Of a stretch of 5,098 nucleotides of DNA, positions 1 to 4,749 are shown in pieces; positions within the stretch are counted from its first letter, which is position 1; each line of letters begins with the position of its first letter. The stretch is from contig CAYURR010000197.1 of the NCBI GenBank assembly GCA_964446745.1, positions 1-5,098 of the forward strand, given 5' to 3'. The translations under genes and the position numbers were made by a program. The notes beneath the pieces were generated by a model that did no database searches, was not told the DNA's origin, and saw nothing but the letters and a program-made list of their open reading frames with translations. This stretch comes from CAYURR01 sp964446745 (lineage in GTDB: Bacteria; Bacillota; Clostridia; Lachnospirales; WQUN01).

Positions 1-218
1 ATGATCGGCTTTACACCGTTTAATACAGCAGCCTTGTAAAAATCTAGAAGCCCGTTCATTACCCCGTGATCGGTCAACGCAATAGCGTCCATACCGAGTT
101 CCTTTGTACGCGCCACGAGCTCCTTTATGCGCGCAGAGCCGTCCAAGAGGCTATATTCAGAGTGTACATGCAGATGGGCAAAGCCTTTATGTTTATTGTC
201 CATGATCCTTTGATCCAT
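1..218 (-). CDS. dnaE: DNA polymerase III subunit alpha, N-terminal fragment (cut by window start)
   Basis: This is the N-terminus of the replicative polymerase catalytic subunit DnaE, which extends DNA in the cytoplasm as part of the replisome. Only the first 72 codons lie in the window. They form the beginning of the PHP domain: the HLHVHSEYSLLDG motif (residues 15-27, with H17 and H19 as family metal-site residues), then the ALTDHGVMNG motif (around residues 47-56, D50-H51) and the start of a KAA..NGVKPI segment. This order is diagnostic for DnaE. In the family, PHP domains bind metals and some proofread. Two starts are possible: ATG at 216-218, after AAAGG with a 4-nt gap, or ATG at 201-203, five codons in, also preceded by AAAGG. 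I prefer the first. A good promoter lies just upstream. The rest of the gene, over 1000 codons in the family, lies outside the window. Confidence 0.95.
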   Translation of the reverse strand, partial: MDQRIMDNKHKGFAHLHVHSEYSLLDGSARIKELVARTKELGMDAIALTDHGVMNGLLDFYKAAVLNGVKPI

Positions 219-258
219 AAAACCTTTCAATTAATGTAAAAAATACCAATACTTATTC

Positions 259-287
259 AGTATAACGTGGACAAGGTATTATTTCAA
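259..287 (-). promoter_or_regulatory. Sigma-A-type promoter for dnaE
   Basis: On the minus strand, a -35 box TTGAAA (282-287, 5/6 match) and a -10 box TATACT (259-264, 5/6 match) are separated by exactly 17 nt. The predicted transcript start is near 252, giving a leader of about 35 nt before the dnaE start. The -35 box lies only eight bases past the stop codon of the upstream LysR gene. dnaE can therefore be transcribed independently of that regulator, although no hairpin terminator separates the two genes. Confidence 0.7.
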
Positions 288-295
288 TGAATATT

Positions 296-1189
296 TTACA
301 AAATCGTCGGATTTATGAACTCTGCTTCAAGCCATTTCAAAAACAAGCCCGCGGCACTTGAAAAGACCTGATATTTCTTCCATACGATATCCAGATCAGC
401 ATCCAGCACCGGTGAAAGCGGTTTGAAACACAGTTTACTGTCACCTGTCGAGTTAATAAGACCTGCAATACACAGAGCGTAACCCACCCCCTCCTCGACC
501 AACAGCGATGCGTTAAATAAAAGGTTATATGTCGCCACTATATTTAACTCACCGGAATCTTTTCCGAGCCAACCCGTAATCTGATTTTTTACAAGGCTCT
601 GCCTGGATGTAATTATCGGCAACCCCACTAAATCCGAAGAGCTGATACTATCTTTATTTGAAAGCGGGCTATCCTTTCTCATGAGCAGTCCCCATATCTC
701 CCTATGCGGCAAACGGAGATATTCATATTTGGAAACATCCGCGGGTTCAATCAAGATACCGAAGTCTAAGAGCCCTTTGTCCAATCGCTCAGTAACCTCA
801 TCGGCGTTTCCGCTAAAGATATGGATCTTAATGCCCGGATACTCCGCTTGCAGCCGTCCGGTGAGTTTTGCAATGATGCGCATGGCTTCGGTTTCTCCGC
901 CGCCTATAAAGATATCCCCTGCAATCATTTCCCCGGAGGCATGAAATTCCGTTTCCGTTTTATCAAACAAATCTATAATCTCTTGTGCCCTATTGCGTAG
1001 ATATAGCCCTTCATTTGTGAGTGTTATCTTGCGATTGCCACGAATAAAGAGCTTTGCTCCTAATTCCTCCTCTAAATCCATAAGCTGCCTAGAGAGTGTA
1101 GGCTGTGATACATATAGATAGTTTGCGGCTCCATTTATGCTTTCCTCTGTTGCCACCGCTAGGAAATATCGTAGCACCCGAATATCCAC
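296..1189 (-). CDS. LysR-family transcriptional regulator
   Basis: This is a 297-residue LysR-type regulator, a normal length for the family. Residues 1-60 form the winged helix-turn-helix: MDIRVLRYFLAVA, then a recognition region with VSQPTLSRQLMDLEEELG (about 27-44) and KLFIRGNRKITLT. A linker helix follows (about 62-85), then a two-lobed effector-binding domain (about 90-297) with the usual GDIFIGGGE entry strand and the LDFGILIEP motif (141-149). The longest open frame starts upstream at 1234. The GTG at 1187-1189 is the better start, because a perfect AGGAGG (1197-1202) lies 7 nt before it and the protein then begins with the typical MDIRVLRYF. The ATG at 1193-1195 would sit only one base from the Shine-Dalgarno. 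The gene diverges from a sugar O-acetyltransferase, which is the likely target, with autoregulation probable. The inducer cannot be told from sequence. Confidence 0.93.
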   Translation of the reverse strand: MDIRVLRYFLAVATEESINGAANYLYVSQPTLSRQLMDLEEELGAKLFIRGNRKITLTNEGLYLRNRAQEIIDLFDKTETEFHASGEMIAGDIFIGGGETEAMRIIAKLTGRLQAEYPGIKIHIFSGNADEVTERLDKGLLDFGILIEPADVSKYEYLRLPHREIWGLLMRKDSPLSNKDSISSSDLVGLPIITSRQSLVKNQITGWLGKDSGELNIVATYNLLFNASLLVEEGVGYALCIAGLINSTGDSKLCFKPLSPVLDADLDIVWKKYQVFSSAAGLFLKWLEAEFINPTIL

Positions 1190-1196
1190 GGTCATG

Positions 1197-1202
1197 CCTC
1201 CT
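1197..1202 (-). promoter_or_regulatory. Ribosome-binding site that decides the LysR start
   Basis: A perfect AGGAGG on the minus strand lies 7 nt before the GTG at 1187-1189 but only 1 nt before the ATG at 1193-1195. The spacing favours the GTG start. So does the family N-terminus, which usually begins at the aligned MDIR position. Confidence 0.75.
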
Positions 1203-1213
1203 ATATGTTTTTC

Positions 1214-1225
1214 GATAAGCTTATC
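1214..1225. promoter_or_regulatory. Perfect 12-bp palindrome, candidate operator upstream of the LysR gene
   Basis: GATAAGCTTATC is a perfect inverted repeat with no spacer, ending 24 bp before the LysR start codon. Its position in the leader or promoter of the regulator would suit autoregulation. It does not fit the strict T-N11-A LysR box, so it could be the site of another protein or a chance palindrome. Confidence 0.3.
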
Positions 1226-1256
1226 ACAGGCCATATATGCTCACAAGGCATATCAA

Positions 1257-1269
1257 TATATTTAATATA
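1257..1269. promoter_or_regulatory. Candidate LysR box (T-N11-A dyad)
   Basis: TATATTTAATATA has 5-bp inverted arms (TATAT/ATATA) around a 3-bp centre and fits the T-N11-A pattern of LysR-type regulators. It lies just upstream of the -35 box of the divergent acetyltransferase promoter, centred about 47 bp before its predicted transcript start, where an activator of this family could bind. The stretch is very AT-rich, so a chance match is quite possible. Confidence 0.35.
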
Positions 1270-1274
1270 GGTAT

Positions 1275-1303
1275 TTGTTATGTACACGCTGTTCATTTAC
1301 AAT
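1275..1303 (+). promoter_or_regulatory. Sigma-A-type promoter for the sugar O-acetyltransferase
   Basis: A -35 box TTGTTA (1275-1280, 4/6 match) and a -10 box TACAAT (1298-1303, 5/6 match) are separated by exactly 17 nt. The predicted transcript start is near 1310, about 30 nt before the chosen start codon. The weak -35 box beside a LysR-type dyad suits an activator-dependent promoter. Its presence here also argues against translation starting at 1275. Confidence 0.55.
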
Positions 1304-1340
1304 ACATTCAACCCAAGAAAACAGAGATGAGGTAATGGCA

Positions 1341-1901
1341 ATGAAAAACATTTTTGAGCGTGATATGTCAGGTGAGTTAATTTCAAGCAGCGATGAAGGA
1401 TATGAACAGATAATGGAAGTGATAACCGAAGCGCAGAGGATTATTGCCGAGTTAAATACAGGATACCATACCCCCGAAGAAATTAGAGATATAATGTCCC
1501 GACTTACAGGCACAGAGGTCGATCAGGACTTATGGCTTTTGCCACCGTTTTATACGGATTTCGGCAGAAATATTAGGTTTGGAAAGAATGTGTTTGTCAA
1601 TCATTCTTGCGAGTTTATGGACAGGGGCGGCATTACCATATGTGATGATGTATTGATCGCACCGAAGGTCAATCTGATAACTACAAATCATCCCATTGAC
1701 CCGACGACACGGCACTCGACCATTTCAGCGCCGATTGTTATTGAAAGGAATGCATGGATTGGTATCGCTGCAACAATTATGCCTGGCGTAACCATCGGCG
1801 AAAATTCGATAGTTGCTTCCGGGGCAATGGTCACAAGGGATGTCCCACCCAACAGCATTGTAGCTGGCGTCCCGGCAAGGGTAATAAAGGAAATCACTTG
1901 A
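1341..1901 (+). CDS. Sugar O-acetyltransferase (maltose/galactoside acetyltransferase type)
   Basis: This 186-residue protein belongs to the Maa/LacA/NodL group of cytoplasmic enzymes, which move an acetyl group from acetyl-CoA to a sugar hydroxyl. An N-terminal helical Mac domain (about residues 3-55, including AELNTGYHTPEEIRDI) precedes a left-handed beta-helix of hexapeptide repeats (about 75-180, such as ITICDDVLIAPKV and APIVIERNAWIGIAATIMPGVTIGENS). The family catalytic histidine is H117 in TTNHPIDP, and N87 fits the conserved asparagine 30 residues before it. The family acetyl-CoA end motif is SIVAGVPARVIKEI. The open frame extends back to 1275, but GAGG at 1329-1332 lies 8 nt before the ATG at 1341, giving the typical MKNIFERDMSGEL start. 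An ATG at 1335 is only 2 nt from that site. The acceptor sugar is unknown. The divergent LysR regulator probably controls the gene. Confidence 0.93.
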   Translation: MKNIFERDMSGELISSSDEGYEQIMEVITEAQRIIAELNTGYHTPEEIRDIMSRLTGTEVDQDLWLLPPFYTDFGRNIRFGKNVFVNHSCEFMDRGGITICDDVLIAPKVNLITTNHPIDPTTRHSTISAPIVIERNAWIGIAATIMPGVTIGENSIVASGAMVTRDVPPNSIVAGVPARVIKEIT

Positions 1902-1921
1902 TAATCAAAAGGGGTCATACG

Positions 1922-2014
1922 ATGAAGACACACGCGCTTGCCATATATTCATTATTGGTTTTTCTAATAGCATCGCAAAAAACGGGGCTGCTGCAGAAAT
2001 CAAAACCGTGGTAA
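1922..2014 (+). CDS. Short reading frame with one hydrophobic segment, possibly a truncated gene
   Basis: This is a 30-codon frame beginning 20 nt after the acetyltransferase stop. It has a purine-rich AAAGGGG site 7 nt before its ATG, which looks like a real ribosome-binding site. The product has a short basic start (MKTH) and one hydrophobic stretch (about residues 5-17, ALAIYSLLVFLIA), then a polar basic tail ending KSKPW. The last third of the frame is encoded by the left arm and loop of the hairpin at 1977-2040. This looks like the start of a membrane-protein gene, second in an operon with the acetyltransferase, whose body was lost when the hairpin sequence arrived. That is inference. 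A genuine one-segment small membrane protein or a chance frame remain possible. I do not recognise the family. Confidence 0.35.
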   Translation: MKTHALAIYSLLVFLIASQKTGLLQKSKPW

Positions 2015-2040
2015 AGGTTTGTCCTGCAACAGCCCCGTTT
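1977..2040 (-). terminator. Strong intrinsic terminator for the minus strand, with nested inner stem
   Basis: Two 17-nt arms (1980-1996 and 2024-2040) form a GC-rich stem. Read on the minus strand it is fully paired apart from one U-G wobble, and it runs into six Ts (1977-1982). On the plus strand the same position is a C-A mismatch and only three Ts follow, so it works best for minus-strand transcripts. The 27-nt loop can form a second small stem (AAACC with GGTTT). It lies about 20 nt past the stop of the Rpn-type gene and probably ends that transcript. It may also serve weakly for the convergent acetyltransferase transcript. Confidence 0.8.
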
Positions 2041-2059
2041 GCTGTGTATATCAAAGTTT

Positions 2060-2863
2060 TTATTCTATATTAGCAATGTCCTCGGTAGACAGCCCCGTTA
2101 CCTTTGATATGATGTCTACCGGGATATTCTCAGACTTCATATTACGCACAATGCTTTTAACACTTTCAATGCGTCCTTTCTCTATTCCCTTCTCTATTCC
2201 CTTCTCTATTCCCTTCTCCATTCCCTTCTCCATACCTTCTTCTATACCCATTTCCCTAGCCGTATTCAATACTGCAAAATGGTCTGCCCTCGCCTTTTCA
2301 ATCGCTGAAAACACTTCGTATTCCTCCTTGCTCATGTTATCTATGCATATTGATCTTTTCGCCTTATGTATATACTTCGGTGCATCTACCTTAATTTCCC
2401 TGTCCGCAAAATAGTCAACCCAGTTCCGTTGTGTTTTTGTTAAGCAATAATCCGGTTTGTCTATTTCCAAGAAGGCCAACTGCAGCGGGCTGTCCGGAAA
2501 CCCAATCCGGTTCTTTTCATCATATAACGTGAACTTATGATATGCTATATCGTCATTAAACAAATCCACTTTCTTACCAACAATACTTAATGTATATACA
2601 GGTCGCAATGATATATATTTATCATTATCAGATGCCTTACCATAATTAGATATATATTCATCTGTAACATAATACAAGGCCCTCTTCGTATAGCTGCTCA
2701 TATAATATAATTGCATTTCCATAATGATGTTATACTTCAACTTGATTTCTGCCCTTACATCTGATGCTGTAAATCTTAGCTCATTAAACGCTACTTCATT
2801 CAAGCTCTCTCTATAAGCCTTGATTGAGTAAGGATTTTTTATAACGATATCATCCTCAGTCAC
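2060..2863 (-). CDS. Rpn-family PD-(D/E)XK nuclease / transposase-like protein, N-terminally truncated
   Basis: This 267-residue frame belongs to the Rpn/PD-(D/E)XK 'transposase' family (PF12784 type), nucleases linked to recombination and often found in many copies. Recognisable parts are VIKNPYSIKAYRESL (7-21), the nuclease core with D35 and the E49-M-Q51 motif, the ALYYVTDEYISNY helix (62-74), SLRPVYTLSI (85-94), YDEKNR (114-119), a segment around TQRNWVDYFA (144-153), and a C-terminal coiled stretch with EKG(I/M) repeats (208-230). Full-length relatives carry about 40-50 more residues before the KNPY segment. Here the frame starts at a GTG with no ribosome-binding site, because an upstream deletion removed that part. 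The catalytic residues remain, so a shortened product made by re-initiation is possible, but the gene is probably decaying. The hairpin at 1977-2040 terminates it. Confidence 0.85.
   Translation of the reverse strand: MTEDDIVIKNPYSIKAYRESLNEVAFNELRFTASDVRAEIKLKYNIIMEMQLYYMSSYTKRALYYVTDEYISNYGKASDNDKYISLRPVYTLSIVGKKVDLFNDDIAYHKFTLYDEKNRIGFPDSPLQLAFLEIDKPDYCLTKTQRNWVDYFADREIKVDAPKYIHKAKRSICIDNMSKEEYEVFSAIEKARADHFAVLNTAREMGIEEGMEKGMEKGIEKGIEKGIEKGRIESVKSIVRNMKSENIPVDIISKVTGLSTEDIANIE
2178..2237 (-). repeat. 12-bp tandem repeat coding for EKG(I/M) units
   Basis: About five copies of a 12-bp unit (TTCTCTATTCCC on the plus strand) lie in a row. The first three are identical, and the last two vary by one to three bases. 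They encode the charged MEKG/IEKG repeat at about residues 210-229 of the Rpn-type protein. The unit length is a multiple of three, so gain or loss of copies would keep the frame. Such repeats are common near the C-terminus of this protein family. Confidence 0.9.
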
Positions 2864-2894
2864 TTGTCGGCTTTATAGTTTTGTCGCTGTGCAT
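2856..2894 (-). pseudogene. Orphan 5' end of the Rpn-family gene, out of frame with the rest
   Basis: An ATG (2892-2894) with AGGAGG 10 nt upstream opens a frame of 12 codons, MHSDKTIKPTSD, then TGA at 2856-2858. IKPTSD is the kind of N-terminus seen in full-length Rpn-family proteins (an IKPT.D..F-like opening). The next expected residues are missing, and the sequence jumps to the segment that normally lies some 40 residues further in, shifted by one base relative to this ATG. This looks like an internal deletion with a frameshift. The TGA lies just inside the start of the downstream GTG frame (2861-2863), so ribosomes ending here could restart there. Confidence 0.6.
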
Positions 2895-2904
2895 AAGCCC
2901 ACTG

Positions 2905-2910
2905 CCTCCT
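2905..2910 (-). promoter_or_regulatory. Ribosome-binding site of the original Rpn-family gene
   Basis: A perfect AGGAGG on the minus strand lies 10 nt before the orphan ATG at 2892-2894. It is more than 40 nt from the GTG that opens the remaining nuclease frame, so it serves the orphan 12-codon start rather than the nuclease body. Confidence 0.6.
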
Positions 2911-2932
2911 TTGTAACTTTCCATGTACCGTT

Positions 2933-2961
2933 CCTATATGTATTTATATATCATATGTCAA
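2933..2961 (-). promoter_or_regulatory. Sigma-A-type promoter for the Rpn-family gene
   Basis: A perfect -35 box TTGACA (2956-2961) is followed after 17 nt by TATAGG (2933-2938, 4/6 match to the -10 consensus). The predicted transcript start is near 2926, just before the AGGAGG at 2905-2910. The promoter lies in the gap after the flippase stop codon and appears intact although the gene it drives is damaged. Confidence 0.55.
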
Positions 2962-2983
2962 TCTCGATTACAATCCCTTTTTC

Positions 2984-4603
2984 CTACCGTCCGCTCCCCA
3001 CTCTGAGCCTCCCGCGGATCTCTTCTGCTTCGATACACTCAGTCAGTACGACCAACATCAAATATATCAGCACGAGCGCTCCTATCGCTATCAATATCGC
3101 TATCCCCTGCTGAAAGCCTATATTCATGCCCACCTGAGGGCTCATCCTGAGCCTACTGCCCATACCGATCACATCGAGCATTCTTCCGTAGAGCCATTTG
3201 ACACTCAACCCTGCCGCAGCCGCACACAGTATCGGCTTAAAAAACCAGTTCGCGTAATCTATATCGAGCCGGATCGTATTGCGAATCTTTTGTATGTCTA
3301 GATAGCACAGCATCAGCAGCCCTATGAACCAACCGCTCATAAATGCCCATATCCCCAAATACGGAATCAGAAAATATATAAAAGCGATATTAATCAGCGA
3401 TGTGATCATACTGTTTCTAAAGATAAAGACCTGAAAGCCCAAGCCGTTCAAAACGCCGGACAGAACGATCTGCATATACATAAACGGGCACATCAGACCG
3501 AGCGCGAACAGCATCTGCCCTATCGGTTGCTTATATATCAAATACCCGATCTCATCCGGAAACATCATAAAAAGACACGCCGCACCGATGCCGGTCACAG
3601 ACGCGAACAATATCGATTTAGAAACGGTTCGTGAAATCCCGTTATAATTCTTTATAGCTATGGCCTCTGAGACCGCCGGGACGAGTGTTATAGACAGTGA
3701 AGTCAACAGTGCTGTCGGAAAGAATATCAACGGCATAGCCATACCGCTGATCTGACCGAATATGCTCATGGCTTGCTTTGAGCTCATGCCAAATGCGATA
3801 AGGCGTTGAGGAATCAGGACATTTTCAATCGTCGCAAGCAAAGAACCCGCAACGCGATTTCCGGTGAGCGGCAATGCCATTGACAGTATCAGTCCGAGCG
3901 ACGCATATACGGACATCGATGGCTTCTTGTGCATACGTGCTTTGGCCACACCGCTACCTTGCTTTGCTCGGTAATTGCCATACGATACATATATATAAAT
4001 GAACGATACAAGCTCCTCGCAGACGATACCCGTCACAGCGATCGCAAGAGCGATTTCGATACCGAAGCTCACAAACAGGCTCGCGAGGAAATATATCACG
4101 ATCATACGCACGACCTGCTCAAGCACCTGATTGATCGCGGGTATCAATGTCTCCTGCAACCCGAGGAAATATCCGCGTATGCATGTACCGGCAGCCATCA
4201 GAGGGAACGCCGCGGCCATGATGCGCAGAGACAACACGGTGCGCGTGTCTTTAAAGAAATACATCGATATCTCGCGCGCGAATATAAACAACACAACCCC
4301 AACCGCAAGCCCGAGGCATGTCGTTATTGCTACCGATATCTTTAATATACGCGAGGTATTGCCGTGCTCGCCTTTCGCGTGCTCGGATGCCACAAGCTTA
4401 GATACGGCTGTATTAAAGCCCGAGCAGGCTACACTCCACGCGAGCCCGTAGATCGGCATGATCAGCTGGTACAGTCCCATGCCCTCCGCGCCCAATATGT
4501 TTGTCATATAGACGCGGTACACAAAGCCCAACAGCCTCGTGATGATACCCGCCACGGTTAAAATCAACGCACCCTTTACTATGCTCTTTTTATTTACAGA
4601 CAC
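2984..4603 (-). CDS. SpoVB/MATE-like polysaccharide flippase family membrane protein
   Basis: This 539-residue, strongly hydrophobic protein belongs to the SpoVB branch of the MOP flippase superfamily. In sporulating Firmicutes, SpoVB is linked to spore cortex formation, probably by moving lipid-linked precursors across the membrane. Family segments are KGALILTVAGIITRLLGFVYR (10-30), GAEGMGLYQLIMPIYGLAW (38-56), GTCIRGYFLGLQ (139-150), NVLIPQRLIAFGMSSKQA (261-278) with FPTALLTSLSITLVP (295-309), and VLNGLGFQ (384-391). About 14 membrane segments fit the length. The open frame extends back to 4714, but the GTG at 4601-4603 is preferred. A GGGTGAT site lies 4 nt before it, the residues upstream of it look unlike the family, and the length then matches SpoVB. 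Clostridia often have several paralogues, so the exact role is inferred. The gene diverges from a MoxR-type ATPase. Confidence 0.88.
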   Translation of the reverse strand: MSVNKKSIVKGALILTVAGIITRLLGFVYRVYMTNILGAEGMGLYQLIMPIYGLAWSVACSGFNTAVSKLVASEHAKGEHGNTSRILKISVAITTCLGLAVGVVLFIFAREISMYFFKDTRTVLSLRIMAAAFPLMAAGTCIRGYFLGLQETLIPAINQVLEQVVRMIVIYFLASLFVSFGIEIALAIAVTGIVCEELVSFIYIYVSYGNYRAKQGSGVAKARMHKKPSMSVYASLGLILSMALPLTGNRVAGSLLATIENVLIPQRLIAFGMSSKQAMSIFGQISGMAMPLIFFPTALLTSLSITLVPAVSEAIAIKNYNGISRTVSKSILFASVTGIGAACLFMMFPDEIGYLIYKQPIGQMLFALGLMCPFMYMQIVLSGVLNGLGFQVFIFRNSMITSLINIAFIYFLIPYLGIWAFMSGWFIGLLMLCYLDIQKIRNTIRLDIDYANWFFKPILCAAAAGLSVKWLYGRMLDVIGMGSRLRMSPQVGMNIGFQQGIAILIAIGALVLIYLMLVVLTECIEAEEIRGRLRVGSGR

Positions 4604-4627
4604 AATTATCACCCACAAATGACGTTT

Positions 4628-4662
4628 GTTATATCTATTCGCCGGGAAAATCAAATATGAAC
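4628..4662 (-). promoter_or_regulatory. Candidate promoter region of the flippase gene
   Basis: On the minus strand, TATAAC (4628-4633, 5/6 match to a -10 box) would start transcription near 4621, about 18 nt before the GTG start. The best matching -35 element is poor: TTTGAT at 16 nt, or TTGATT at 15 nt. A GTTCATATT stretch (4654-4662) resembles the -35 element of sigma-E sporulation promoters, but the matching -10 box is weak. Which sigma factor is used cannot be decided from this. Confidence 0.3.
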
Positions 4663-4698
4663 AATCTGTTAGCAATAAAAGAACCGTTCCAGCATTTA

Positions 4699-4727
4699 TG
4701 TACAAAACTAACAAATAATGGTATACT
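4699..4727 (+). promoter_or_regulatory. Extended -10 promoter for the MoxR-family gene
   Basis: TATACT (4722-4727, 5/6 match) is preceded by TGG, giving an extended -10 element. A -35-like TGTACA (4699-4704, 4/6 match) lies exactly 17 nt upstream. Transcription would start near 4734, so the leader is only about 16 nt and is made up almost entirely of the Shine-Dalgarno site. Confidence 0.6.
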
Positions 4728-4749
4728 CAGCAGCGAAGGGGGCTTCGAT

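Noticed and set aside
241..264. Weak hairpin (ATACT/AGTAT) followed by Ts after the LysR gene
   Set aside because: The stem is only 5 AT-rich base pairs and overlaps the -10 box of the dnaE promoter, so it is not a credible terminator.
681..944. Plus-strand frame inside the LysR gene
   Set aside because: It is antisense to the effector-binding domain and has no ribosome-binding site or family similarity.
1275..1340. Upstream extension of the acetyltransferase to a TTG at 1275
   Set aside because: The extension overlaps the -35 and -10 boxes, and its residues do not fit the family. The start at 1341 has a well-placed ribosome-binding site.
2178..2237. CRISPR-like array
   Set aside because: The units are 12 bp, contiguous, without spacers, and in frame within a protein gene.
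2019..2414. Plus-strand frame with SIPF repeats opposite the Rpn-type gene
   Set aside because: It is the antisense reading of the 12-bp tandem repeat and the nuclease C-terminus, with no ribosome-binding site and no family features.
3929..4561. Several overlapping plus-strand frames opposite the flippase gene
   Set aside because: They are antisense to a well-recognised coding region, are rich in His, Arg and Cys as expected for shadow frames, and lack start signals.
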